A DNA stretch of 64,000 nucleotides from an uncultured Saccharospirillaceae bacterium (GTDB lineage Bacteria > Bacteroidota > Bacteroidia > Flavobacteriales_D > CAJJDF01). Under the pieces are notes generated by a model. That model was given only the letters and a program-made list of their open reading frames with translations. It ran no database searches and had not been told where the DNA came from. Position 1 is the first letter of the stretch, and every line of letters starts with the position of its first letter. The position numbers and the translations under genes are program-made. This document shows, one piece after another, positions 26,799-35,247 of this stretch. Location of the stretch: contig CATLPG010000001.1 of NCBI GenBank assembly GCA_950054195.1, forward strand, positions 104,441-168,440, in the 5' to 3' direction.

Positions 26799-28231
26799 GC
26801 TTTACTTCTTTTTAAGAAGCTAAACCTTCGTTTAAACCAATTAGCTAAACCTTTAAAATTAAATATTTGCTTTTCTGAAACTACTTGATAAGTTAATAGT
26901 GCACCTAAAGGGAATAACACTATTGAGCTTAACCACATGCCTATTATTGGAGGTAGTATTAAACTTTCTGCCAAACGCTCGCCTGTTATAGATATAATGT
27001 AATAAATCAAAAACATTACAATAGCTATGGCTATAGGGATACCAAAGCCTCCTTTTTTAACAATAGCTCCCAATGGTGCTCCAATAAAAAATAAAATAAT
27101 ACAAGCTAATGATAAGGTTAGCTTTCGATGCCACTCAACTTTTAGTCCGCTTAGGTAGCGTTTTCTACTTTCAAACTCTTTTTCTCTACTTTCCATGTAG
27201 CTTAAGGAGTTTTTTAATCGGTTTTTAGCATTCGTTATGGCTGTTCGCTGTTCAAGTAGGTTTAAATCCTCAAAGCTGTACTCATTGAATTTAATAGTAT
27301 CCATGCTATACGAATTTTTTACCCTGCTAACTAAATGGCTGTTTTCGTAGTAGTGCCTAACTGATTTACGAATTGTATCAAACCTAGAATCTAGGGAATC
27401 AATTGCTTTTCCTAGTGTATTTAGGGTTTGGAACTGAAACATTTCTTTATAATCCTTTTCATCGCTTCTAACTAGTCCTAAAGAAGACACATCAATTTTA
27501 AAGGTTGTTTCATCAAAGGTTATTTGTTGGTGTGGTAGCACCGATTTTTCTTCAAAAGGGTTTGCTCCAGGGTTAATTACTTCGGTAATTTGACCATTAT
27601 AAAGCGTAATAAGTATAAATCTCCCATCATCGGATTTTCCCATTAATCCGTTTTCTGAGCGAACTATTTTCCTGAAATTATACGTTGGATTATACTCATA
27701 AATAAGTACATCACTTAATTCATTGGTTTCTTTATTTACCTTACCTGCACGAATGCTAAAATTTTCAATCTCGTTGAAAAACACATTGTCTTTTAACACT
27801 AAGGATAGCTTGGTATTTTGAATGTCTCCAATTAAAATACGTTGCCTTAAGTTTACCTTTCCCCATATGTAGTTTGAGAAAAAGAATGACCCTACAGAAA
27901 TAAAAACCATCAGTACCAACAAGGGTCGCATGATTCTAAAAATGGATAACCCTACCGATTTCATGGCGGTTAATTCGCTTCGCTCCCCTATATTACCCAT
28001 TGCCATGATAGACGATAATAAAATAGCCAAAGGCAAAGCCATAGGCACTAGCTGAGCTGCTACTAAAAAGAGTAATTCAAGGATTACATCTACTCCTACA
28101 CCTTTACCAACAAGGTCATCGAGGTACACGAATACAAACTGAGAAACTAACACGAACTCAGCTATAAAAAATGTGATTATGAAAGGTATTACATATGATT
28201 TAATGATAAACCAATCAATCTTTTTCATCAA
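26795..28231 (-). CDS. LptF/LptG family permease
   Basis: Inner-membrane permease of the lipopolysaccharide transport machine LptB2FGC, which extracts LPS for delivery across the periplasm. The protein has 478 residues, with three N-terminal helices (about 10-115) including VPMALPLAILLSSIMAMGNIGERSELTAMKSVG with its conserved coupling-helix Glu-Arg-Ser-Glu segment. A periplasmic beta-jellyroll (about 120-360) is longer than in E. coli LptF/G, and three C-terminal helices follow (about 375-450). A second Lpt permease is expected elsewhere. The tail is rich in Lys and Arg (cytosolic). It follows the START-like gene on the same strand with an 18-base gap. Confidence 0.9.
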   Translation of the reverse strand: MMKKIDWFIIKSYVIPFIITFFIAEFVLVSQFVFVYLDDLVGKGVGVDVILELLFLVAAQLVPMALPLAILLSSIMAMGNIGERSELTAMKSVGLSIFRIMRPLLVLMVFISVGSFFFSNYIWGKVNLRQRILIGDIQNTKLSLVLKDNVFFNEIENFSIRAGKVNKETNELSDVLIYEYNPTYNFRKIVRSENGLMGKSDDGRFILITLYNGQITEVINPGANPFEEKSVLPHQQITFDETTFKIDVSSLGLVRSDEKDYKEMFQFQTLNTLGKAIDSLDSRFDTIRKSVRHYYENSHLVSRVKNSYSMDTIKFNEYSFEDLNLLEQRTAITNAKNRLKNSLSYMESREKEFESRKRYLSGLKVEWHRKLTLSLACIILFFIGAPLGAIVKKGGFGIPIAIAIVMFLIYYIISITGERLAESLILPPIIGMWLSSIVLFPLGALLTYQVVSEKQIFNFKGLANWFKRRFSFLKRSKA

Positions 28232-28249
28232 AAAGGATACTTTACGTTA

Positions 28250-28639
28250 TTATGATCCTAAAACGCGTTTTAAGTCATTTAATTGGCTTTCCCAAAAAAC
28301 TTTGTTCTCTTCTACCTCATCTTCTTCTGAAAAATCGGTAACTACAATGGCTACATCTTTGGTGATGTCATCAACTTTTATGCGTAGTTCGAAGTAAGCT
28401 TTATCGTCTTCATCTTCTACCCAATGGTACCTTACGTACTCATTATTTTTTTGCCTAATGATGTCTGCTTCTTCCTCTTCGCCATCCCAAATAAAGAAAA
28501 ACTTCCCTGGCTTAACATTTACATCATCACAAAACCACTCCGATAAACCACTTGGTGTAGAAATCATTTCATATAAAATTCCGATGGATGTTTTTAATGG
28601 TACTTCTACCGAATATTTTGTTTTTGCTGACATTAGCAT
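28250..28639 (-). CDS. START-like (SRPBCC) domain protein
   Basis: A 129-residue single-domain protein of the SRPBCC/AHSA1 fold, of the type annotated in Bacteroidota as a START-like domain protein. The pattern KYSVEVPLKTSIGILYEMISTPSGLSEWFCDDVNV, acidic hairpin turns and a C-terminal helix (FWESQLNDLKRVLG) fits this fold. The second ATG, at 28633, gives MSAKTKYSV and may be the real start. The role is unknown; the fold usually binds a hydrophobic ligand. It lies upstream of the Lpt permease, with which it is probably co-transcribed. Confidence 0.8.
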   Translation of the reverse strand: MLMSAKTKYSVEVPLKTSIGILYEMISTPSGLSEWFCDDVNVKPGKFFFIWDGEEEEADIIRQKNNEYVRYHWVEDEDDKAYFELRIKVDDITKDVAIVVTDFSEEDEVEENKVFWESQLNDLKRVLGS

Positions 28640-28680
28640 GATTTATATTAAATTAAGTTGAACAATATATATAAAAATTA

Positions 28681-28761
28681 CGTGTAAACCCAATTTATAG
28701 GTTTAATCCAATTTTGTTTAATCAATTTAATAAAAAAATTGAACAAAATATATTTTACACG
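28681..28761. repeat. Nested inverted repeats in divergent gap
   Basis: Outer arms CGTGTAAA (28681-28688) and TTTACACG (28754-28761) are perfectly complementary. Inside them, ATTTTGTTTAAT (28711-28722) and ATTGAACAAAAT (28738-28749) are complementary at 11 of 12 positions. A related GTTGAACAATAT occurs at 28658-28669. The structure sits between the START-like gene and the small-gene island, in a 206-base gap with no gene. It could be an operator, a structured transcript or a relic of element ends. Confidence 0.5.
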
Positions 28762-28845
28762 ACTTCTTTTTATTTAATAGTAGCGAATTAGATTCAAAAC
28801 TTACATTTATTTGTATGTTAGGTATAATTAAAAAGAAAGTAAACA

Positions 28846-29592
28846 ATGATAAAAACGATTATACCTCTAATTTTACTTTTAGTTATAAGTAACAGTGCTA
28901 TGGCTCAAGATTCATCTATTATAAGTAAAACTCTAGACTCTCTTGAAATACTAAAAAATGTGGGAGGATTTGTTGACGGCTATAATAATCCACCAACCCC
29001 GGAAGAAAAAAGATTTTATAACATTACAAGAATGCTTTTTGGCCTACCATTTTACGAAGTAAAAAAACTTATGGTAGACGAAAATAAATTCGCTAGAACT
29101 TATGGCTTTTCAATTGCGACTAAACTATATTTTGACAGCTTGACTAATTCTGACCTCGAAATATTTAACGACACAGCCAAACTTCCTTTGTATACTCAAA
29201 GAGGGATTATGTATGCTGGAATAACAGCAGGACAATATTGCGAAATGGCATACAAATCAACCATTAAAGAGCACGAAACTTCTTTAAAGGAAAAAGATAT
29301 TGTTTCTTCAATAAAACAATTCATTAAAGACAGCTCTCAATATCCTGATAGTTATGAATCCATATCGTTTACAAATTATACTTGGGGTGGAATTGAGGAT
29401 GATATGTTTTTTGAAATTCAGCATAAATACAAATTAAAAAATACGGATGACCAATTAGTTGAAGTAGTCAATTATTTTATTCTTGACAACCAATTTAAAA
29501 TTATGCTCATTGAAGCAACTCGGAGTAAAACCATAAATGTTCATCCACCAAAAATTGAAGAATGGATAAATGAATTCGGGAAGCAAAGATAA
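28846..29592 (+). CDS. Secreted hypothetical protein
   Basis: I do not recognise this 248-residue protein. A signal peptide is clear (about residues 1-20, ending NSAMAQ), so it is exported. The rest is charged and mixed alpha/beta: FDSLTNSDLEIFNDTAKLPLYTQRGIMYAGITAGQYCEMAYKSTIKEHE looks helical, and IKQFIKDSSQYPDSYESISFTNYTW followed by a YKLKNTDDQLVEVVNYFILD hairpin resembles a small lipid- or lipoprotein-type beta domain. There is no lipobox Cys. It opens a run of six short plus-strand genes of unknown function. Confidence 0.72.
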   Translation: MIKTIIPLILLLVISNSAMAQDSSIISKTLDSLEILKNVGGFVDGYNNPPTPEEKRFYNITRMLFGLPFYEVKKLMVDENKFARTYGFSIATKLYFDSLTNSDLEIFNDTAKLPLYTQRGIMYAGITAGQYCEMAYKSTIKEHETSLKEKDIVSSIKQFIKDSSQYPDSYESISFTNYTWGGIEDDMFFEIQHKYKLKNTDDQLVEVVNYFILDNQFKIMLIEATRSKTINVHPPKIEEWINEFGKQR

Positions 29593-29636
29593 ATAAAACA
29601 CCTTGTACCTATAACATATAAGGTAATTGAGCACAA

Positions 29637-30029
29637 ATGAGGAGCACCAGAAAAATTAATAATATTAAACTAGTTAATGAAAAACGAGATTCTCGACTGA
29701 AATTAACTAAACAACATATTCTATCTAACTCCCTTTCTGGAATACTTAATAATCAAAAATGGCAAAAACTATTCGAGTGGTTAGATGAGCGTAGAACAGT
29801 TTTTAAGGTTACATTTTTGCTATCCAAAGTGGAAATGAGTTGCGATTGGATTAGAGAAATCGAAAAAACTTCAATTCTACTTGATGATAGCGGCAACTTT
29901 GTAGAGTTCTATGAAATTAATAGTGTAAAAACAATTACTAGTGCCCAATTAATTAAATTTCTGGAATTAAATAGTTTGGACTTTAGCGAAACCGATCGTG
30001 AAATTGAAATCTACGGATATAGAAAATAA
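29637..30029 (+). CDS. Small hypothetical protein
   Basis: A 130-residue cytosolic protein without a signal peptide or membrane segment. The N-terminal 30 residues are basic. The middle, LSGILNNQKWQKLFEWLDERRTVFKVTFLLSK, has the look of small orphan or immunity-like proteins of Bacteroidota (for example the DUF6678 style), but I cannot assign it. The gap to the previous gene is 44 bases and to the next 21, so the island is tightly packed. Confidence 0.6.
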   Translation: MRSTRKINNIKLVNEKRDSRLKLTKQHILSNSLSGILNNQKWQKLFEWLDERRTVFKVTFLLSKVEMSCDWIREIEKTSILLDDSGNFVEFYEINSVKTITSAQLIKFLELNSLDFSETDREIEIYGYRK

Positions 30030-30050
30030 TATCAACCAGATGAATTATTG

Positions 30051-30440
30051 ATGGCAAGTGGATTCATTAAAATATCAGAAAATAATACTTTTGCTCCTAG
30101 ATGGACAGGCTATGATGAGATATTAAGGCTAATAGCAAGAGAATTGAAACAATTAGAGCCGAAAGAACAAAACCTTAAGCTATCTGATTGGATTCAACAA
30201 CATTTTCCTACCGAAGAAGAAAAAGATCCAATGGATCCAGGATGGGCTTTCATAAACAAAAGAAAAAATGATCTGACTAATAGGAGTATCGATTTGACTT
30301 CTTTAACCATAGAACAAACCACCAGTTTTTGGAATGCGGCAATGCTAGCACACCATAAATTAAATTCTTTAGGCTCAAATTACTCTACACTCAACCCTGA
30401 GTTTATGAAATCTTTTCTAGAAAAAAGAATAAGAACCTAA
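30051..30440 (+). CDS. Small hypothetical protein
   Basis: A 129-residue soluble protein starting at ATG 30051; a TTG just before it is in frame but less likely. Features are a Trp-rich WTGYDEILRLIARELKQLEPKEQNLKLSDWIQQHFP segment, an acidic turn and a C-terminal helical half with FWNAAMLAHHKLNSLG. I recognise no family. Its size, composition and position among other orphans recall immunity proteins of polymorphic toxin systems, but no toxin gene is in the window. Confidence 0.6.
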   Translation: MASGFIKISENNTFAPRWTGYDEILRLIARELKQLEPKEQNLKLSDWIQQHFPTEEEKDPMDPGWAFINKRKNDLTNRSIDLTSLTIEQTTSFWNAAMLAHHKLNSLGSNYSTLNPEFMKSFLEKRIRT

Positions 30441-30494
30441 TAAAATTTGAAACCGTTTACTTTTTATGTACTAAAAAGGTAAAGACAAAAATAA

Positions 30495-31038
30495 ATGACA
30501 GAAGAACAAATACAGCATTCAATTAAACAGGGAAAAATAAAACTTAGTAACTGGGATAAATTCACCCACTATGGAGTAGTTATATTTTTATTCTTTTTTC
30601 CCGCTATGTTGGCCTTCTTTCGTATAAGAGATTTTATCAAAGGAACCCCCAAACCTTTTAAGGTAATTGAGATTTGGTTCATTTTAATTCCTCTAATTCT
30701 CGGGCTACTTTTTTATCAACTTCAAAAAAACAGATTAAAATTTAAAATTGCCCATACTAACTTGACAAGAAAAGAAGTTAAACCTAATAGTTCAAAAGGT
30801 TGCTAATGAACTCCAGTGGACACCTTTCTTAATGGATGAAAAGATTATAATTGCAAAAACACACCCTAGTATATTTTCTGGTAGTTGGGGAGAACAAATA
30901 ACTATTCTATTCGATGATGATCGAATTTTGATAAATAGCATCTGTGATCCAGATAAAAAAAGTTCAGTTGTTTCAATGGGAAGAAACAAAAAGAATGTTA
31001 GTAAATTGCTTGAAGAGATAAATCAAGCTAGAAATTAA
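30495..31038 (+). pseudogene. Frameshifted membrane-anchored hypothetical gene (two reading frames)
   Basis: Two short frames look like one gene. The first (30495-30806) encodes two transmembrane helices (about residues 26-48 and 60-78) and then runs off into an unlikely tail, PNSSKGC. The second frame is open before its ATG at 30832 and reads LIVQKVANELQWTPFLMDEKI directly after the first frame's NLTRKEVK. Removing one base near 30783 joins them into a protein of about 180 residues: two helices plus a cytosolic domain ending SSVVSMGRNKKNVSKLLEEINQ. The C-terminal segment SWGEQITILFDDDRILINSICDPD resembles conserved short membrane proteins of Bacteroidota. It may be a pseudogene, a sequencing error or true frameshifting. 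Confidence 0.65.
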
Positions 31039-31046
31039 AAACATAT

Positions 31047-31466
31047 ATGAGCAAAATCGATAGAACATATTTTAAATTCAATCCCGCACCCTTGGATTTA
31101 ACTATCAACTTAGGTGATTCGAAAGAATTTTTGCTATCGAAAGGTCTTATAAAAACTAAATACTATGAAAACGAAGTTTACTTTATGGTTACAGATGGAA
31201 CTTCTTATCGAATAGAATTTACAAATGAAAAAGTTTCCAAGATTTGGTTTGGTCACGAGAGTACCTTCTCTATTAATGGGAAAAATATTTTAGGAGAAAA
31301 CTATAGATCAGTACTGACTCTATTGGAGGATAATTTTGAACCTTTTAACTCAACGATCTCTAGTGTTGAAGAGATGAAAAAACATACCAATTCTCCTATC
31401 CTTTGTGTTATATGTAGAGATTTCTTTATCTCATCTATCGGCATAATAGATTATAGCGCTCACTAA
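31047..31466 (+). CDS. Small hypothetical protein
   Basis: A 139-residue soluble protein that begins only 8 bases after the previous frame ends. It is beta-rich: LDLTINLGDSKEFLLSKGLIKTKYYENEVYFMVTDGTSYRIEFTNEKVSKIWFG. The C-terminal half contains three cysteines (CVICRDFF region). I recognise no family. Size and neighbours again fit an immunity-like or orphan-array gene, which is inference from context only. Confidence 0.6.
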   Translation: MSKIDRTYFKFNPAPLDLTINLGDSKEFLLSKGLIKTKYYENEVYFMVTDGTSYRIEFTNEKVSKIWFGHESTFSINGKNILGENYRSVLTLLEDNFEPFNSTISSVEEMKKHTNSPILCVICRDFFISSIGIIDYSAH

Positions 31467-31500
31467 ATAATATTGCTGAACGTTTGAAAACACTAGAGAT

Positions 31501-31926
31501 ATGGAAATGAAACAAATAATAAACAAAGTAATTGCACTATTAAGTATCATTCTATCTCTTATTACTTACAGCAGGGTATATTTTATATTTCTCAACTCTT
31601 CAATGAGCAGTAAAGGTTTTGTGGAATTTTTTACGGTACTCTCTTCCATTTTGTTTATAAGTTGTTCTTTTTGTTTGACATCGATAGTTAATAATCAGGC
31701 AAAACCAAAAATCTTCCTTGCTTTATTAATTTATTGTCTATTGGGTGTATTACCACTTGGAGTTATAAACTATCACACCTTAACACCTACCATGCTAGCC
31801 TCTACTGTAACTATACTAATCTCAATGTTATCCTATAAAACAATCTCTATTAATACTAAATTGATAATAAATGGTACGTTATTAGTCGTTACTTCGACCT
31901 GGTGCTATTTGATGTTTTATGTTTAG
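31501..31926 (+). CDS. Small four-helix membrane protein, hypothetical
   Basis: A 141-residue protein with four predicted membrane helices (about 10-30, 40-62, 70-92 and 95-140, the last region possibly holding two). A second ATG at 31507 is in frame. It is the last gene of the island and converges on sixA with a 20-base gap. No family is recognised. Confidence 0.6.
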   Translation: MEMKQIINKVIALLSIILSLITYSRVYFIFLNSSMSSKGFVEFFTVLSSILFISCSFCLTSIVNNQAKPKIFLALLIYCLLGVLPLGVINYHTLTPTMLASTVTILISMLSYKTISINTKLIINGTLLVVTSTWCYLMFYV

Positions 31927-31946
31927 AAAAAAATGTAGAACTTACA

Positions 31947-32432
31947 CTATTGATTCTTCGGATAATCATAAAAAACCAAGGTTCCAATTCCTTTGGTAAT
32001 TTCATCCCAGCTATCAATTTCTAATGAAATTTCGGCAATGGCACATGTGGGGAAATGGAATAAATTACCTGTTAAGTAATCACAAAACTCAGAAGTAGTC
32101 GGATTGTGTCCAACAAGCATAATGGACTCATATGCTTCACCAACCTTTTCAAGCTCCTTTAAATTATCTAAAATAGATGAGTGGTAAAGGTTCTTTTTAA
32201 ATCTAATCTCATTATCATAAGCCATTCCTTTTGCTAATGCTTTGGCTGTTTTGGTGGTTCGTTTAGCAGCACTGCTTAAAATAAGCGAAGGCATAACCCC
32301 TCTTTCTTTTAATCGCTTACCCATGGTTATAACATCTCGCTTGCCTCTTTCATTAAGTGGGCGATCATAATCGGCTAATGAAGAATTAGACCAACTTGAT
32401 TTTGCGTGTCTAACTAAATAAAGTGTTTTCAT
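31947..32432 (-). CDS. sixA: Histidine phosphatase family protein (SixA-like)
   Basis: A 161-residue phosphohistidine phosphatase of the two-histidine (phosphoglycerate mutase-like) family. The catalytic RHG-type motif is LVRHAKSSW near residue 8. The second histidine is in LVGHNPTTSEF near residue 108, and LNERGKRDVITMGKRL is characteristic of SixA. SixA in E. coli removes phosphate from Hpt domains, so a link to the orphan Hpt relay at 24442-25782 is possible but only by analogy. Confidence 0.88.
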   Translation of the reverse strand: MKTLYLVRHAKSSWSNSSLADYDRPLNERGKRDVITMGKRLKERGVMPSLILSSAAKRTTKTAKALAKGMAYDNEIRFKKNLYHSSILDNLKELEKVGEAYESIMLVGHNPTTSEFCDYLTGNLFHFPTCAIAEISLEIDSWDEITKGIGTLVFYDYPKNQ

Positions 32433-32505
32433 AAAATTTTAAGCTATCTACCATACATCAAAACATAAAAAATCATGTAAGTGATTTGATTTGACACACC
32501 CTTAA

Positions 32506-32521
32506 TCCCTCTCAAGAGGGA
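32506..32521. repeat. Short palindrome resembling an intergenic Bacteroidota repeat
   Basis: TCCCTCTCAAGAGGGA is a 7-base stem with a 2-base loop. The flanking sequence GACACACCC (32493-32501) has the style of intergenic palindromes I have seen in many Bacteroidota genomes. It lies in the 128-base gap between sixA and the OmpA-like gene and may end that transcript, although no strong U run follows on the minus strand. Confidence 0.5.
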
Positions 32522-32560
32522 AGCCGTTTGTATGATTTTTTTCGATTTGACATTAATGAA

Positions 32561-35218
32561 TTATTTAAACTCAAACTCCGATCTTCTATTGAGGGCATGT
32601 TCGGCTTCTGTACAATCTTTTGGGCGAACACAATTATTTACCAAGTTTGTTTTTCCCATTGATTCGGTTGTAATTCGTTTTTTACTAATTCCGTTATCGG
32701 TTAAGTACTCTCTCACTGCCTTTGATCGCTTCTCGGTAAGCCTTTTATTTAAGGATGATGATCCTCTACAATCGGCATAAGATCGGATATAGATGTTTAG
32801 CTTTGGCTTTGCCTCTAACGCTTCTACAATTTTATTTAATTGATCTTCGGAGTCTCCTCGAATTTTATATGATCCTAATTCAAAATAGATATTTGACACC
32901 GTATATCCAGCATACTCAAGGTTTAAATTAAGTGTTGAACTTAAATCCACTTTTTCTCCCCAGATTGGCTCACCAGCTAGCTGAAGTGTTTTAGGGTAGT
33001 ATTTATCTTTCGATATTTTTAAGGTATAGTCTCTGTTTTTCGATAATTGAAATTCGAAATAACCTTTATCATTAGCAACTGTTACAAACTTTCTTTCTGT
33101 TTTGTTATCAGTTAAAACAAGTTTTGCACCTGCAATAGCCTTTCTTGAATTCTCATCTTTTATGTACCCAAAGCCTGTGGTAGTAACTGGAAACATATAG
33201 AAATTAAAATCTACGTTACTTTTCCAATTATCACCCGTGTAGATATTTTCTAATCCTTCAAAGCCCTTCTTTTTTGCTTTAATTTGATAGTTTTTATTTC
33301 TATCTACTGAAAACGAATAGCGTCCTTCTGCATCTGCAGTAGATTGCTGAATTAAAACACCTTCTCCATCGTATAACGAAACATCGGTAAGTGGAGAAGC
33401 ACTTCCGTCTTCGTTGTACACAAATCCCTGTACAGTAGTGCTACTTTTTAAGTTTAAATCTACTTGTTGCTCATTGTCCCAAGCTGAAGAGATGGTTAGT
33501 TTTTTCGCTCCAACTAGTCCCTTTTTCAAAGCAACTACTTCATACGTTTTATTGGGATCTGCATAGAATTTATACCTTCCTTTTTCATCCGTATAAACTT
33601 GTTTTAGTTCCTTGCTAGGCGATTGAATAAGTTTAACGAGCGTGTTTGCTGATGTTTTATTTGGAGGATCATAAACAGTCCCTTGAATAATTACAATCGT
33701 GTTTTTGAGGTTTAAATCAATTGGTTTTTCGTTGTTCCAGCTTTCGGTAACAGCAATAGCTGTTTTTGAGAAATAACCATCCTCCGTTTCGGTAGTTACC
33801 TCATATTCTCCCGGGTTTACCTCAAAAGAATAATTTCCATTTTCATCAGTGGTAGTCTCTGCTATTAGATTTCCATCTTTATCGTAAATCTTAACAATAG
33901 CTCCTTTAACCGGTTTTCCATTCACATCTTTAACAACGCCAGAAACAATCAGTTTTTTGAGACTTACTTTATAAATATCATCATCTCCCTTTCCTCCAAA
34001 TCTATTGGAAGTTACATAGCCCGAAAATGTTTCGCTATTGTAGATAAAACCGAAATCATCCGCAAACGAATTGATTGGCTCCTGCAATATTTGTGATTCG
34101 GTTGGATTTGTAGCATTGATTAATCTGTTTTTAAAGATATCTTGGTTTCCATATCCCACCCTTCCATTAGATGAAAAGTACAAGAATTTACCATCAATAA
34201 TATTTGGGAAATACTCGTCTCCTACCGAGTTAACATTCGAGCCTAAGTTTTTAGGTTCTGTCCATTCGCCCTCTTTAAAACTTGAAACATAAATATCAAA
34301 TCCGCCCATGCCTTGCTCCAAATCGGCAGAGAAATAGATGTGTTTTTTATCATAGCTCAATGCAGGGTGACCTATCGCATCGTTTTTTGTGAAACCTGGA
34401 ATTTTTAATTCTTTTATATTGAATATTTCTGGTGTGTTAAAATCAATGTCTGCCACATAAATTCGGGGAATTTGCGTTCCTTTTTTCCATTTTTTTGTGA
34501 TGTCAATCTTTGTAAAATAGATCTTTTTATTTTCCACATCAAGATCAAACCCGTTCATGTGAAATTTCTCCTTGCAGCTTACTACAGTTTTGATGCCGTT
34601 TTCTAAGTCATAGCTATGCAACTGGGCTAATGGTCTAACGGATGTTCCATAATCCAAAATAGATAGATCATTGGTGCTATCAAACTTTAATTGAGCACCT
34701 GCTTGTTCTTGCTTGCTTTCAGAAATGTAAAAGATTTTATCATCAACTTGCTTGGTGAAAAAATTGGCAATTGGCGAGTTTAATTCTTCAAAATTAGAAA
34801 CCTCATATTTAGGTTTATTTTCTTTTTTTCTGGCTAAAAAGTTTGTTTCCTTGATCAACTCATTTACCATTGGATCATTTGGATACTTCTCTTTATAAAC
34901 AGCCAGTTTTTCAAGTGCTTCATCGTAGTTTTTACTACATTTTAATGCATCTCCAAATTTTAAATAGTCTTGATCATCAATTTTTTCATTTTCGAAAATT
35001 TGACGATATGTTTCCACTACTTTTGGATAATTGTACGTGTAATAGTAGCAATCTGCCAACCTCCTGAGGTTTTCCCCTTTAAGTGGTTGATCGTTTTCGT
35101 AATAGGTAATTGCGTTTCGAAACTCGTAGTTATCGTAAAGCTCATTGGCAATTTTAGTTTGACCTGTAAACGAGTTTACAATAAAAATGGAGATGAAGAA
35201 AATAACGGTATTTTTCAT
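32561..35218 (-). CDS. OmpA-family T9SS accessory protein (PorE-like)
   Basis: An 885-residue envelope protein with the domain order of PorE: signal peptide (about 1-19), TPR-like repeats (about 22-135), a PD40/WD40-like propeller (about 140-425, with YFSADLEQGMGGFDIYVSSF), four carboxypeptidase regulatory-like repeats (about 428-765) and a C-terminal OmpA peptidoglycan-binding domain (about 770-885) with IYIRSYADCRGSSSLNKRLTEKRS. The signal ends SFTGQ with no lipobox Cys, unlike PorE lipoproteins, so anchoring would rest on the OmpA domain. It is the last of a three-gene cassette with a PorP/SprF-like barrel and a type B cargo. The cassette order fits a helper for export or attachment of that cargo. 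Confidence 0.85.
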   Translation of the reverse strand: MKNTVIFFISIFIVNSFTGQTKIANELYDNYEFRNAITYYENDQPLKGENLRRLADCYYYTYNYPKVVETYRQIFENEKIDDQDYLKFGDALKCSKNYDEALEKLAVYKEKYPNDPMVNELIKETNFLARKKENKPKYEVSNFEELNSPIANFFTKQVDDKIFYISESKQEQAGAQLKFDSTNDLSILDYGTSVRPLAQLHSYDLENGIKTVVSCKEKFHMNGFDLDVENKKIYFTKIDITKKWKKGTQIPRIYVADIDFNTPEIFNIKELKIPGFTKNDAIGHPALSYDKKHIYFSADLEQGMGGFDIYVSSFKEGEWTEPKNLGSNVNSVGDEYFPNIIDGKFLYFSSNGRVGYGNQDIFKNRLINATNPTESQILQEPINSFADDFGFIYNSETFSGYVTSNRFGGKGDDDIYKVSLKKLIVSGVVKDVNGKPVKGAIVKIYDKDGNLIAETTTDENGNYSFEVNPGEYEVTTETEDGYFSKTAIAVTESWNNEKPIDLNLKNTIVIIQGTVYDPPNKTSANTLVKLIQSPSKELKQVYTDEKGRYKFYADPNKTYEVVALKKGLVGAKKLTISSAWDNEQQVDLNLKSSTTVQGFVYNEDGSASPLTDVSLYDGEGVLIQQSTADAEGRYSFSVDRNKNYQIKAKKKGFEGLENIYTGDNWKSNVDFNFYMFPVTTTGFGYIKDENSRKAIAGAKLVLTDNKTERKFVTVANDKGYFEFQLSKNRDYTLKISKDKYYPKTLQLAGEPIWGEKVDLSSTLNLNLEYAGYTVSNIYFELGSYKIRGDSEDQLNKIVEALEAKPKLNIYIRSYADCRGSSSLNKRLTEKRSKAVREYLTDNGISKKRITTESMGKTNLVNNCVRPKDCTEAEHALNRRSEFEFK

Positions 35219-35247
35219 CTGTATTTGTTTAAGAATAGATAATTGAT

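Noticed and set aside
28640..28845. Possible tRNA or small RNA in the 206-base gap
   Set aside because: No cloverleaf or CCA-type pattern is seen; only the nested inverted repeats stand out.
29620..30671. 12-base repeat AAGGTAATTGAG at 29620 and 30660
   Set aside because: One copy is intergenic and the other inside a coding frame. With no further copies it is most likely chance in AT-rich DNA.
29593..31500. Small-gene island as an integron cassette array
   Set aside because: Spacers are only 8-54 bases, too short for typical attC sites, no attC-like core pairs were found and no integrase gene is in the window.
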